From assembly GCF_014844075.1 (NCBI RefSeq), contig NZ_CP062165.1, positions 6,076,001 through 6,140,000 of the forward strand: a stretch of 64,000 nt of DNA, in the 5' to 3' direction. The DNA is from Paenibacillus sp. JNUCC-31. Its GTDB lineage: Bacteria; Bacillota; Bacilli; Paenibacillales; Paenibacillaceae. Under the pieces are notes generated by a model, which had not been told where the DNA came from, did no database searches, and worked only from the letters and a program-made list of their open reading frames with translations. Position numbers and translations under genes: made by a program. Positions 1-8,842 of this stretch are shown here, in pieces. Every line of letters begins with the position of its first letter. Within the stretch, counting starts at the first letter, position 1.

Positions 1-268
1 CGACTTCCGAGATGAAATCGATATGACCCGGGGTGTCAATGAGATCAATAATCGTATCTTTCCAGATCAAAGAGGTCATAGCGGCTTGTACGGAAATGCC
101 TCGTTCCTTTTCAATATCCAGAGAGTCCGTTGCTGTTGTTCCGTCATCTACTCGACCTGGACTGCGGACGACACCGCTATGAAATAACATATGCTCCGTC
201 GTGGTTGTTTTTCCTGCATCGACGTGAGCGAAGATGCCGATATTTCTTCGATTCATTTCGTTTAACAT
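1..268 (-). CDS. TetM-like ribosomal protection GTPase (partial, 3' end off the left edge)
   Basis: The reverse strand reads an open frame from ATG at 268 to the window edge, 89 codons without a stop. The protein begins [20 protein letters not shown], with a P-loop AHVDAGKTT (about residues 14-22), a switch I-like [18 protein letters not shown] stretch and the G3 motif DTPGH. This is the N-terminal GTPase domain of the EF-G/TetM/TetO group; the spacing and the RGI-Q--MTS-W pattern resemble TetM more than EF-G. Such proteins bind the ribosome and dislodge tetracycline, but chromosomal relatives in Paenibacillus may be intrinsic and their drug role is not shown here. A GAGGAG site lies about 11 bases before the ATG; a second ATG four codons in is a weaker alternative. 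Confidence 0.85.
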   Translation of the reverse strand, partial: MLNEMNRRNIGIFAHVDAGKTTTTEHMLFHSGVVRSPGRVDDGTTATDSLDIEKERGISVQAAMTSLIWKDTIIDLIDTPGHIDFISEV

Positions 269-325
269 GGGATGTAAGGCTCCTCTGGCAGCAGAAACGC
301 ATCGTTTCCGACATTGTAGTTCAGT

Positions 326-331
326 ATTATA
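326..331 (-). promoter_or_regulatory. Extended -10 promoter for the TetM-like gene
   Basis: On the minus strand the sequence TGATATAAT gives a perfect -10 with an upstream TG dinucleotide, about 60 bases before the ATG. The -35 position (349-354) is poor, as is common with extended -10 promoters. The adjacent ACAC-GAA-GTGT (about 339-349) is a short dyad that could be an operator. No long attenuator leader of the classical tet(M) kind is visible in the 137 bases available. Confidence 0.45.
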
Positions 332-405
332 TCATACCACACGAAGTGTATGGAAGAATATGTTACACTTAGACAAATCTCTACATTTCAGGATGTCATG
401 ATAGT

Positions 406-1287
406 TCAATATTGATCCTGCCTTTTCATGGTTTTACGATAAGCAGCAGGTGTGGTTCCTGTCAGTTTCTTAAATTGCCGATAAAAATGGGGCAGGCTCT
501 CGAAGCCGCAGGCATCGGCAACAACGGCCATGGTCTCATCGCTTTGAAGCAGATGTTCTTTTGCCATAATGACCCGGCGGGCCAATGCATAGTCAGTTAG
601 GGTCATGCCCGTATACCTTTTGAACGCACGGCTGAAATGAGCAGGGGATACCGCTGCTTGCCGTGCCAGCTCTGGCAAGGAAAAGCCCTTGCGCAGCTCT
701 TCATCAATATGAGTCAGCGTAGAGGAGAGCCAACCTGGCCCAGGGACACTCCTGCCAGGGCTGGCCGGACCAGCTGACTCCAGCCGCTCCAGAAAAATAA
801 GCAGCAGCTGCAATCGCAGCAGAGCTGCGTGGGCACTCAAGTGGTGTTCCAACTTGAATTCTGCATGGATGTCTTCAATAAGTTTAGCAACCTGGGCTTG
901 TTCCTTGTCCTCCAGATGTCTCTTGTACACTCTGCGTTTGCGGCAGCGTTCAAACAGAGAGAGCATGGCTGACGCACTGCCCCCCGCTGTAGATGCCAGT
1001 AATCCTGGACTGAAGAACAAGGCAGAGGAAGTCACCGGATTTCCGGCATCTGGCAATGCGCGATGTACCGTGCTGCCCGGAATAATAAACAAATCACCCT
1101 CCTGCATATCTTCAAGCCCGGTATCAATAAAAATGGTGCCCTGCCCCCGATATACATAAATAATTTCATGCCAGTCATGAAGATGATCCGGCAACTCGTT
1201 CTGAGGGGACTTGGTATCTGCATACACCAGACGAAAGGGGATGCCCGAGTCCGCCTGAATGGTCGTACGAACAGGTGAACGTTCCAT
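406..1287 (-). CDS. AraC family transcriptional regulator with N-terminal cupin
   Basis: 293 residues. The N-terminal half has a cupin/AraC sensor fold (HLHDWHEIIYVYRGQG, then GDLFIIPGSTVHRA). The last 100 residues carry the two AraC helix-turn-helix units (LPELARQAAVSPAHFSRAFKRY, partly quoted, and VADACGFESLPHFYRQFKKL). I chose ATG 1287 because AAAGGAG lies 6-7 bases upstream; a further in-frame start at 1314 has no ribosome site. It diverges from uxaB, which shares a 200-base intergenic region containing a cre-like site, so it is a reasonable candidate activator of the uronate genes (inference). The ligand is unknown. Confidence 0.85.
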   Translation of the reverse strand: MERSPVRTTIQADSGIPFRLVYADTKSPQNELPDHLHDWHEIIYVYRGQGTIFIDTGLEDMQEGDLFIIPGSTVHRALPDAGNPVTSSALFFSPGLLASTAGGSASAMLSLFERCRKRRVYKRHLEDKEQAQVAKLIEDIHAEFKLEHHLSAHAALLRLQLLLIFLERLESAGPASPGRSVPGPGWLSSTLTHIDEELRKGFSLPELARQAAVSPAHFSRAFKRYTGMTLTDYALARRVIMAKEHLLQSDETMAVVADACGFESLPHFYRQFKKLTGTTPAAYRKTMKRQDQY

Positions 1288-1391
1288 TCGATCTCCTTTC
1301 AAAACAGTGGTCACAGAAAAGGTGGATATATCTGGTCATGAAAGAGTACATTTACCGCAATATAAGCAATTAAATTCCCTTTTATTGATGA

Positions 1392-1415
1392 TACAATGAA
1401 TTTAAAGCGTTTTCA
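1392..1415 (+). promoter_or_regulatory. uxaB promoter (extended -10) with cre-like site
   Basis: TGATACAAT at 1389-1397 is an extended -10. Immediately downstream, 1402-1415 reads TTAAAGCGTTTTCA, which differs little from the CcpA operator consensus TGWAANCGNTNWCA. A start point near 1404 would place the cre over the start of transcription, the classical arrangement for CcpA repression. The site is about 75 bases before the uxaB ATG. Both assignments are by eye. Confidence 0.5.
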
Positions 1416-1489
1416 ATGGAAGTATAGCGGCTGCGCAGCTTGTAGCCAGGCATCTGATAATGACAAATAAAACGATGAGGTGAGTGTTC

Positions 1490-3004
1490 ATGTCGGCGAG
1501 CACGAAAAGACCAAGGCTGAAGCTAAATCTGCTCGGAAGTGATAGTCAGCGCAGATGCAAAGAAGTGATGGATCGCCCCGTAAAGGTACTTCAGATTGGC
1601 GAAGGCAACTTTTTGCGCGGGTTTGCAGACTGGATGCTTCATGAAAGTGCCAGACAAGGCAAATTCCATGGCAGTGTTGCTGTGACGCAGCCTCGGCCAG
1701 GTGGAAAGACAAAGCTGGAACAGATTCGTGACCAGGACGGGTTATATACGATGATTACCCGAGGTCTATCTGAGGGAAAAGCGGTGGAACGTACAGAAAT
1801 AATCTCGATTTTTTCTAAGTGTATTAATCCGTACGAAGAATGGCAGGATTTTCTGAAGCTTGCGGAACTGCCTTCCCTGGAGTTTGTCATCTCCAATACA
1901 ACCGAGTCCGGATTGAAATATACGTATACAACGTACGTCCAAGGTGAACCGGTACAATCGTTTCCGGGTAAACTGACTGTTTTCCTGCATCAGCGTTATT
2001 TGCGATTTGATGGGGACCCGTCCAGGGGATTGATTCACCTGCCGTGTGAATTGCTCGAAAGTAATGGGGATGTACTGCGAAGCTGCGTATTGCGGCATAG
2101 TGAGGATTTCGGTTATTCGGAGGGCTTCCGTTCATGGATTGAGAACCATAACCTGTTCCTGAACAATCTGGTCGACCGGATTGTCACGGGTGCGCCGACC
2201 ACGGAGGAAGCCGATGCCCTGACGAATCGCTGGGGATACGAGGATCAGCTGATCAATACGGCAGAGCCATATCATTTCTGGGCCATCGAGGCAGATGAGG
2301 CACTGGACAAAAAACTTCCCCTGAAACAGTCGGGACTCAACGTACACTGGGTCAAGGATCTGAAACCTTTCCAGCTGCGCAAGGTTCGTATTCTGAATGG
2401 GGCGCATACCCTCATGTCATCGCTCGGTATTCTGCATGGCAAGCAGCATGTGAGAGAGACGATGGAAGACTCGCAGTTTGGTTCGTGGATTAGGGAAGCG
2501 GTTCATCAGGAGATCGTGCCTGCCCTGGATATGCCGGACCTTGATCTGGATCAGTACGCAGAAGAAGTGTTTGAACGTTTCCTCAATCCGTATATTGATC
2601 ACAAGCTGCAGGATATTGCATTAAATACAGTAGGAAAGTTCAAGGTTCGTCTGCTGCCAACACTCCTGGCCTATGAACAAAATCAGGGGAACTGGCCTGC
2701 ACGGCTTGTAAAGGGATTTGCGGGATTGTTGTGTCTTTATCGTCCGGTGAACACGCCAGACGGCTATAGGGGACAGCGACTGAACGGTGAGTCCGTCCTG
2801 CTCCGGGATGATGTGGATGTATTGGCTGCACTCGCCAAGCATTGGGATAGTTATGATCCTCTGAAGAGGGATAAGCAGCAATTAGACCAGAGCGTAGCTG
2901 CCGTTTTGTCTGATGTATCGATCTGGGGAGAGAATCTGGATGATCGAGAGGGGCTTCGCGAAGCACTCGTTCACGAAATTGGTTTACTGGAAGGTGAGAG
3001 TTGA
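1490..3004 (+). CDS. uxaB: Tagaturonate reductase (altronate oxidoreductase)
   Basis: 504 residues of the mannitol dehydrogenase/UxaB family, which interconverts tagaturonate and D-altronate with NAD(H) in the D-galacturonate pathway. The N-terminal Rossmann motif is VLQIGEGNFLRGFADWML; the catalytic-domain signature KVRILNGAHTLMSSLGILHG lies near residue 305. The length is normal for the family. The start is ATG 1490, with AGGTGA seven bases upstream; GTG 1484 is too close to that site. The stop overlaps the next gene (TGATG), so uxaB and uxaA are translationally coupled. uxaC (isomerase), kdgK and kdgA are not in the window and must lie elsewhere if the pathway is complete. Confidence 0.93.
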   Translation: MSASTKRPRLKLNLLGSDSQRRCKEVMDRPVKVLQIGEGNFLRGFADWMLHESARQGKFHGSVAVTQPRPGGKTKLEQIRDQDGLYTMITRGLSEGKAVERTEIISIFSKCINPYEEWQDFLKLAELPSLEFVISNTTESGLKYTYTTYVQGEPVQSFPGKLTVFLHQRYLRFDGDPSRGLIHLPCELLESNGDVLRSCVLRHSEDFGYSEGFRSWIENHNLFLNNLVDRIVTGAPTTEEADALTNRWGYEDQLINTAEPYHFWAIEADEALDKKLPLKQSGLNVHWVKDLKPFQLRKVRILNGAHTLMSSLGILHGKQHVRETMEDSQFGSWIREAVHQEIVPALDMPDLDLDQYAEEVFERFLNPYIDHKLQDIALNTVGKFKVRLLPTLLAYEQNQGNWPARLVKGFAGLLCLYRPVNTPDGYRGQRLNGESVLLRDDVDVLAALAKHWDSYDPLKRDKQQLDQSVAAVLSDVSIWGENLDDREGLREALVHEIGLLEGES

Positions 3005-4518
3005 TGAACACAACACGTACAATCAATGACTGGATTGCGATTCAACCGCAGGATGATGTCATTATAGCCCTACGGGATTATGTAAAAGGGGAAAGCATTA
3101 CGCTGCCAGACCGTACTACTTTTACACTAAGAGACGATGTGCCAAAAGGTCATAAAATAGCTGTGCATACCCTCGCACCGGGTGAGGACGTGATGAAATA
3201 CGGTTTTTCCATTGGTATTGCCAAAGAGCAGATTGAGCAGGGGAGCTGGATTCACAGTCATAACCTCAAGACAGGACTTCACGGGTTACTTGAATATCAG
3301 TATCAGCCGGGAGAACCTGTTCAGACGGACATGCCACCGGAACACCTGCGTTCTTTTGATGGATATCTGCGTCCTAACGGTGAAGCAGGTATCCGTAATG
3401 AAATCTGGATTGTAAATACGGTCGGCTGCATTAATAAAGTATGTGAAGCATTGGCTCGCATGGGGCAGTCCCAGTTCGGGAGCAGGATCGATGGCGTGTA
3501 CCATTTCCCACACCCGTTCGGTTGCTCGCAGCTGGGGGATGACCTTAAGTATACGCAACAGGTGCTGGCTTCCTTGGTGGAACACCCGAATGCCGGCGGT
3601 GTACTGGTTATTGGACTGGGATGTGAAAATAATCAGGTAGACCAGTTCCGCGAATGTATCGCACCCGAGTATCGGGGGAAAGTTCGTTTTCTCAAAGCGC
3701 AGGAAACAGATGATGAGCTTGAAGAAGGTATGCGCCTAATGGAAGAGCTGGTGGAGCTTGCTGAACATGAAGAGCGTCAACCGCTGCCACTGAGCAAGCT
3801 CAAAATTGGATTGAAGTGTGGTGGTTCGGACGGTCTGTCGGGTATTACGGCGAATCCGCTCGTTGGTTCCGTTGCAGATATGCTGGTTGCTGCCGGTGGA
3901 ACTGCGATATTGACCGAAGTTCCCGAGATGTTCGGTGCTGAGACCATTCTGATGAATCGGGCGGCTAATGAGCAGGTTTTTGATGATTTGGTAGACCTGG
4001 TCAATGGGTTTAAACAATACTTCGTGAACCACGGTCAGAATATATATGAGAACCCTTCCCCTGGAAACAAAGCAGGGGGAATTACAACGCTGGAGGAAAA
4101 GTCATTGGGATGTACGCAAAAGGGAGGACGTTCATCCGTAGTTGATGTTCTCCGTTATGGCAAACGTGTCACGCAAACCGGTCTGAACATTGTGGAAGCC
4201 CCGGGCAACGATCTGGTGTCTGTTACGGCACTGTCTGCTGCAGGTGCACACATTGTGCTCTTTACGACAGGTCGCGGGACGCCGTTTGGAGGCCCGGTTC
4301 CTACTGTCAAGATCGCGACTCAATCGGACCTAGCGAATCGGAAAAAGCACTGGATTGATTTTAACGCAGGTCAACTGCTCGAAGGTCGGTCGATGGAAGA
4401 TGTCAAGGTACAGCTGTTCAGCCAATTGATTGATATTGCTTCAGGCCGGGCACATACGCTCAGCGAGCAGCATGGATTTCGTGAGATCGCGATTTTCAAG
4501 GATGGGGTCATTCTGTAA
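3004..4518 (+). CDS. uxaA: Altronate dehydratase
   Basis: 504 residues. UxaA dehydrates D-altronate to 2-keto-3-deoxygluconate using an iron centre. The first 90-odd residues are the SAF-like N-terminal domain; the rest is the UxaA/GarD catalytic region, with GCSQLGDD, GLGCENNQ, GLKCGGSDGLSGITANPL and GCTQKGG, which contain the conserved cysteines and histidine region expected for metal binding. ATG 3004 overlaps the uxaB stop by one base; the upstream GAAGGTGAGAG is the ribosome site. With uxaB it forms a two-gene operon ended by the hairpin at 4549. Confidence 0.94.
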   Translation: MNTTRTINDWIAIQPQDDVIIALRDYVKGESITLPDRTTFTLRDDVPKGHKIAVHTLAPGEDVMKYGFSIGIAKEQIEQGSWIHSHNLKTGLHGLLEYQYQPGEPVQTDMPPEHLRSFDGYLRPNGEAGIRNEIWIVNTVGCINKVCEALARMGQSQFGSRIDGVYHFPHPFGCSQLGDDLKYTQQVLASLVEHPNAGGVLVIGLGCENNQVDQFRECIAPEYRGKVRFLKAQETDDELEEGMRLMEELVELAEHEERQPLPLSKLKIGLKCGGSDGLSGITANPLVGSVADMLVAAGGTAILTEVPEMFGAETILMNRAANEQVFDDLVDLVNGFKQYFVNHGQNIYENPSPGNKAGGITTLEEKSLGCTQKGGRSSVVDVLRYGKRVTQTGLNIVEAPGNDLVSVTALSAAGAHIVLFTTGRGTPFGGPVPTVKIATQSDLANRKKHWIDFNAGQLLEGRSMEDVKVQLFSQLIDIASGRAHTLSEQHGFREIAIFKDGVIL

Positions 4519-4548
4519 GTAATGCACTATAAACGTTCTTTCCGGCAT

Positions 4549-4582
4549 AAATCCCGGTGTCCTTTGCGGCTGCCGGGATTTT
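4549..4582 (+). terminator. Terminator after uxaBA
   Basis: AAATCCCGG (4549-4557) and CCGGGATTT (4573-4581) form a perfect 9-bp stem ending in TTTT. It also faces the end of the minus-strand gene at 4603, so it may serve both. Confidence 0.75.
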
Positions 4583-4602
4583 GCTGTATACATGCATGCT
4601 AT

Positions 4603-5283
4603 TCAATTCATTGCAAAGGCTTTTTGGATTTTGGCCAATGCGGCAGCAGAAGCGTGTTTCTCCAATTGATGCAGCAGGAGTTCGCTTGCTTCTGCGACGC
4701 TACCCTCGAACGGCTCAATGCCCTGACGTTTCATCCAGTGCCCTGAGGTCTCGTAAGCGGAGCTGTTCCAGGCAACCTTGCCTTCAGCAAGGTCTTCTTT
4801 CTCCTTGGTTCCACAGATCACAATGGCGCTAATACCCTGGAGGTCCAGCAGACCCTGATCAAACGTTTTTTTATCTTCTTTCGCCCCAAAACCTGCCTGT
4901 GAGCGCAACGCCCGACCATCAATCCCCTCTTGTTCCTCAATTATTTCGTACAATTTGAAGGCTTCTCGAGAGATCAACCCTGCATTATATTGTTCTTCCA
5001 TGACTCTGGGATCCGCTAGCAGACGGTGCACCCATGGGTAATATTCGCGAGAAACGAGAATGGCTTTCTTTTTGACAAATTTGCCATAGGCAGCGACACC
5101 TTCTTCAGCAAGCCGGGAACGCCACAACCAGGGATCAAGATCATTGTCCTGGTGCCAGTTCTCTTTAGGGGTTATGGAGGACAATGAAGGGTATTCAGGG
5201 AACAAGGGGGCCAGTGGAAGCAGTCCCACAGCCTGTATACGCTGTACGGCTTCTTCGTAAGTTACGATGGGTTCGTTCATCAT
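4603..5283 (-). CDS. Conserved protein, possibly AlkZ-related
   Basis: 226 residues, no signal peptide or membrane segment. I do not recognise catalytic motifs. The central part (DLDPWLWRSRLAEEGVAAYG, KKAILVSREYYPWVHRLL) and the winged-helix-like C-terminal part (ALRSQAGFGAKEDKKTFD, GTKEKEDLAEGKVAWNS, WMKRQGIEPF) are reminiscent of the HTH_42 / AlkZ (YcaQ) DNA glycosylase family. Full AlkZ proteins are nearly twice as long, so this would be a shortened relative. The match rests on memory of the family. It lies 18 bases after a WYL regulator gene on the same strand, so the two are probably one operon; WYL proteins often respond to DNA damage or nucleic-acid ligands, which would fit a repair-related partner. 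Confidence 0.7.
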   Translation of the reverse strand: MMNEPIVTYEEAVQRIQAVGLLPLAPLFPEYPSLSSITPKENWHQDNDLDPWLWRSRLAEEGVAAYGKFVKKKAILVSREYYPWVHRLLADPRVMEEQYNAGLISREAFKLYEIIEEQEGIDGRALRSQAGFGAKEDKKTFDQGLLDLQGISAIVICGTKEKEDLAEGKVAWNSSAYETSGHWMKRQGIEPFEGSVAEASELLLHQLEKHASAAALAKIQKAFAMN

Positions 5284-5301
5284 AGAATTAGTAATCTCCT
5301 T

Positions 5302-6273
5302 TTAGTGTGTGCTGCAACGATTATGGTTTGAATCCAGATACATCTGATGTACTTCCTCGGCATGTTGGCAAATCTCGTAGCGGAGCTCCTCGGGTTCAAG
5401 CACTTCTGCCTCTCGTCCCAACCGGTAAAAAAAGCGTATGGCCCAAGCCCACTCGCCGGGAGGGCAAAGGAAGGACAATTCCCATACATCCGGAGCAATC
5501 TCGGTCAACCGTTCACCAATATGCTTATCCTGTTCCGCCTCGATCATTCCACTGTAACTTAAATGTGCTGTAACGCGCGTTGGGGGGCGCTCGGGAGAAT
5601 TCGGTTTGCTACGTTGTTGTTCAGCGTGTTCAGCCAGTTTTTGTGATTCGGGCAGTTCAACCGGCTTAACGTCCAGAATGCGGTCAGCCCTGAACAGGCG
5701 CTGTTCACCATGCTCCATTGAATACGCTTCGCAATACCAGAAACCGGCAGAAGCATAGATTCGAATAGGACAGATCGTAAGCCAGCGTTGACGGGAAGCA
5801 GAGCGGTATAACATACGCAGCCACCCCTGATCCGGGATACAAGCCAGAAGCGGTTCCAGATGATGGAGGATATAATTCCGCTCGGGAACGTCATGTTTCA
5901 GTTGCTTAAGCATGGGATCCATTCTTGCTTTGACATCATCCGGGATAAGGCTTTTGATTTTGTCCATTAATGTCCAGCGCTTCTCTTGAAAAGGGGTGTC
6001 TGCATAATGGCTTATGCCTTCAAGAGCAAAGATGAGAGTAGCTGCTTCAACCGGATCCAATTGCAGTGGGGGCAGTACATACCCATCCATAAGTCTGAAG
6101 CCGCCTCCGGGACCGGAGATGGCAATGATCGGTACATTCATCTCGGATAGAGATTGGATATCCCGCAGGATGGTACGGCGGGAAACCTCAAATTTTTCTG
6201 CAAGGGAATGTGCCGTTTCGTGACCATGCTGCAATGCCATAACGATGGCGGCAAGCCGATTTGTTCTATTCAT
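5302..6273 (-). CDS. YafY-type transcriptional regulator (HTH + WYL domain)
   Basis: 323 residues. The N terminus MNRTNRLAAIVMALQHGHET followed by SLAEKFEVSRRTILRDIQSL is a typical HTH_11 winged helix. ISGPGGGFRLMDGYVLPPLQ precedes a WYL-type sensor domain (WLTICPIRIYASAGFWYCEAYS region), and a C-terminal WCX-type segment ends the protein. The canonical W-Y-L triad is not exactly preserved. The start at 6273 gives the normal family length and has GGAGTGG upstream; the longer frame to 6381 is non-homologous. It precedes the AlkZ-related gene by 18 bases. Confidence 0.88.
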   Translation of the reverse strand: MNRTNRLAAIVMALQHGHETAHSLAEKFEVSRRTILRDIQSLSEMNVPIIAISGPGGGFRLMDGYVLPPLQLDPVEAATLIFALEGISHYADTPFQEKRWTLMDKIKSLIPDDVKARMDPMLKQLKHDVPERNYILHHLEPLLACIPDQGWLRMLYRSASRQRWLTICPIRIYASAGFWYCEAYSMEHGEQRLFRADRILDVKPVELPESQKLAEHAEQQRSKPNSPERPPTRVTAHLSYSGMIEAEQDKHIGERLTEIAPDVWELSFLCPPGEWAWAIRFFYRLGREAEVLEPEELRYEICQHAEEVHQMYLDSNHNRCSTH

Positions 6274-6682
6274 GTCAGCCACTCCGTTTCGAGGGTGCGC
6301 CGCCGGAGAGGATGCTGGAGTACAATTTCCATTGTAGCAGGGTATAAGTGACATCTTGGTTGTCACCAATTTTCGCAGCATATTATTTTATTTAATGCTG
6401 CATCTGCTTATCTGGAGATTTCTTCCTTGTTCCCGGCGGGGCGTCGTTAAATTGTGTGTCTGGTCCAATTCGCTTCGCTTCGCGGTATTTCCTTCTATCA
6501 GGGGACCACACAAATAATGACAAAAACCCGTTTCCGGTCTAAACGGATACGGGAAGTAGCAGATTGAAAGAGGTGTAAACCTCGAATAGTTAAAATTTTA
6601 ACTATTTAGACTCATTTGAGCCGGAAATAGGGTTTAATGCGATGTACATGGTAACATGTTGTATCATCAGATTCTCAAAAAA
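6274..6682. other. Intergenic region between GH42 gene and WYL gene
   Basis: 409 bases with no credible gene. It contains an imperfect hairpin CCCGTTTCCG / CGGATACGGG (about 6528-6553) and a perfect AT-rich palindrome at 6585-6606. The part nearest 6274 must hold the promoter of the WYL-AlkZ-related operon, but I could not identify convincing -35/-10 boxes. Confidence 0.5.
6585..6606. repeat. Perfect 22-bp AT-rich palindrome
   Basis: AATAGTTAAAA (6585-6595) is followed directly by its reverse complement TTTTAACTATT (6596-6606). It lies 77 bases after the end of the GH42 gene. With no loop and no GC stem it is unlike an intrinsic terminator and looks more like a protein binding site. Confidence 0.6.
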
Positions 6683-8710
6683 TTATTTCATTTCGAGCAG
6701 TTGCACACCGCGGCCTTCAATCTCGATTCTACCTGAAAGGATCTGATCCGTGAGCAAATCATGAGCCTCAGCATTACCCAGATCATAGGACTGAGTGGTG
6801 GCGTTGTGATTCATGACAAACAGGTACTGTTGTCCATCCTTGGTACGAGCAGTCACCTCAACACCTTCTGGCGTTTCCAGAAGAGAATCCATATTTTTGG
6901 CTGCAGCCAGCTGTCCCAGCAAATCGTCCAGGAAACGATCTTCCGGATCGGAAGCTACATACCAGGCTTCACCTTGACCAAAGGTGTTACGCGTAACCAC
7001 AGGCATGCCTTTGTAGAAGTCGTCTCCATACTCGGCGATAACTTCGGCACCTTCACTGTGTAACAGGTCGCACAACATGCCGCAACCATATTCGCCTTGA
7101 AGATCACCATAGGCTTCTTTCAGGACCATACGGTTTTTTTGCTCAGGCAGCAGGGCATCAATTTCTTCAACCCAGATACCGAGCAGCTTGCGAAGCTCAC
7201 CCGGGTAACCACCGGTAGTTACAATGTCGCTCTCATTAACAATGCCACTGAAGAAGGTTGTCAGGAATGTTCCACCCGCTTCAACGAATTTCTCCAGTTT
7301 GGTCGCAAAGCCTGGTTTAACCATGTAGAGCACTGGAGCAAGCACGATGTCGTATTTACTGATATCCGTATCCACACTTACAATGTCCACCTGAATGTTG
7401 CGACGGAAGAAGGCAGCATAGTATTTGTGAATCTGGTCCACATAGTTCAGCGCAACGGTAGGTCCGCTGGATTTCTCGATTGCCCACCAGTTGTCCCAGT
7501 CAAACACAATCGCCACTTTGGCTTCAACAACAGCATCCAGCGTTTTATCCCCAAGCAGCTGCAATTCCTTGCCCAGCTCCGCGACTTCACGGAATACACG
7601 GGTGTTCTCATGTCCGACATGTTCAATGACTGCCCCGTGATATTTCTCGCAAGCGCCGACAGAACGGCGGAGCTGGAAGAACATGATCGTATCCGCGCCA
7701 TGGGCGACGGACTGGTAACTCCACAGGCGCATGACGCCGGGACGTTTCAAAGAATTATATGGCTGCCAGTTCTGCTGGCTTGGCGTCTGCTCCATGAGCA
7801 TGAACGGCTGACCGTCTTTCAGTCCACGCATCAGATCATGCGCCATCGCCGTGAAGCTTACCGGAGTCGCAAGACCCGGATAGCTGTCCCAGGAGACGAT
7901 ATCCATATATTTGGCCCACTTGAAATAGTCCAGCTGTTTGAAGAATCCCATCAGATTGGTAGTAACGACCGAATCCGGGATATGTTTCTTGATCGCATCA
8001 TATTCCAGACGGTAACAGTCGAGCATGCTGTCCGAGTTGAAACGGGAGTAGTCAAGCGAAATGCCCTGGAACGTGGAATTGTTGTTTCCCCAGTGCTCGC
8101 TCAGGTTACTCGGCAGTACAATCTCATCCCAATCGTAGAATGTATGGCCCCAGAAATTGGTGTTCCATGCTTTGTTAAGCTGATCCAAAGTCTGATACCG
8201 TTCTTTCAGGTACACGCGGAACGCTTTCTCACAGTTATCACAGTAGCAGTCACCGCCATATTCGTTGGATATATGCCATACAAGAACAGCGGGATGATCC
8301 TTATAACGTGCTGCCAGTTTATCTGCAATCTTTTCGGAGTATTTGCGGTAAGTTGGGCTGTTTGGACAAGAGTTATGCCGTCCACCGAATTTGCGTTTGC
8401 GTCCATCCGCATCGACACGCAGTACATCCGGGTATTTCTTTGCCATCCATGCCGGATGGGCAGCAGTACTCGTCGCAAGGCAGATGTATACACCGCTTTC
8501 ATACAGACTATTGATGAGTTGGTCCAGACCTTCAAAATTATAAGTGACTTCATCAGGTTGAATCAGAGCCCATGAAAATACGTTAATTGTCGCAATATCA
8601 ATCCCTGCCAATTTGAACATGCGCAGGTCTTCAAGATGGGTCTCGTGATCCCATTGTTCAGGGTTGTAATCGCCCCCGTAGAACATTTTGGGTAACTTGC
8701 TACTAATCAA
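6683..8710 (-). CDS. GH42 beta-galactosidase
   Basis: 675 residues, cytoplasmic (no signal peptide). It hydrolyses terminal beta-galactosides, often galacto-oligosaccharides from pectic galactan. Domain A is a TIM barrel beginning FYGGDYNPEQW; the acid/base Glu150 lies in HISNEYGG and the nucleophile Glu307 in MLMEQTPSQQNW. The zinc-cluster cysteines C115, C155, C157 and C160 (CYCDNC) are present, as in thermophilic GH42 enzymes. The trimerisation domain and small C-terminal beta domain follow, ending at normal family length. The gene diverges from an AraC regulator 132 bases away. Confidence 0.95.
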   Translation of the reverse strand: MISSKLPKMFYGGDYNPEQWDHETHLEDLRMFKLAGIDIATINVFSWALIQPDEVTYNFEGLDQLINSLYESGVYICLATSTAAHPAWMAKKYPDVLRVDADGRKRKFGGRHNSCPNSPTYRKYSEKIADKLAARYKDHPAVLVWHISNEYGGDCYCDNCEKAFRVYLKERYQTLDQLNKAWNTNFWGHTFYDWDEIVLPSNLSEHWGNNNSTFQGISLDYSRFNSDSMLDCYRLEYDAIKKHIPDSVVTTNLMGFFKQLDYFKWAKYMDIVSWDSYPGLATPVSFTAMAHDLMRGLKDGQPFMLMEQTPSQQNWQPYNSLKRPGVMRLWSYQSVAHGADTIMFFQLRRSVGACEKYHGAVIEHVGHENTRVFREVAELGKELQLLGDKTLDAVVEAKVAIVFDWDNWWAIEKSSGPTVALNYVDQIHKYYAAFFRRNIQVDIVSVDTDISKYDIVLAPVLYMVKPGFATKLEKFVEAGGTFLTTFFSGIVNESDIVTTGGYPGELRKLLGIWVEEIDALLPEQKNRMVLKEAYGDLQGEYGCGMLCDLLHSEGAEVIAEYGDDFYKGMPVVTRNTFGQGEAWYVASDPEDRFLDDLLGQLAAAKNMDSLLETPEGVEVTARTKDGQQYLFVMNHNATTQSYDLGNAEAHDLLTDQILSGRIEIEGRGVQLLEMK

Positions 8711-8726
8711 ATGTGTTCACCTCTTG

Positions 8727-8800
8727 TATAAGAATAATTCTATACTATATGATGAATATGACTTTTAAAATATAAGAAAAGTAATGAAGTATATAAGAAT
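8727..8800. repeat. Three direct repeats TATAAGAA(T/A) in the GH42/AraC intergenic region
   Basis: TATAAGAAT at 8727-8735, TATAAGAAA at 8771-8779 and TATAAGAAT at 8792-8800. The last two are 21 bp apart, two helical turns, the usual spacing of half-sites for AraC family regulators. They lie between the divergent GH42 and araC genes and are candidate operators of the product of 8843-9676. The AT-rich context means chance repeats are possible. Confidence 0.4.
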
Positions 8801-8842
8801 ATGGAACTGTAATATTGTTTTTGTTCAAAGGAGAGAATCCCT

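Noticed and set aside
7097..8575. 492-codon open frame on the plus strand opposite the GH42 gene
   Set aside because: It lies wholly antisense to a well-conserved enzyme, has no family features, and its length is explained by codon bias of the real gene.
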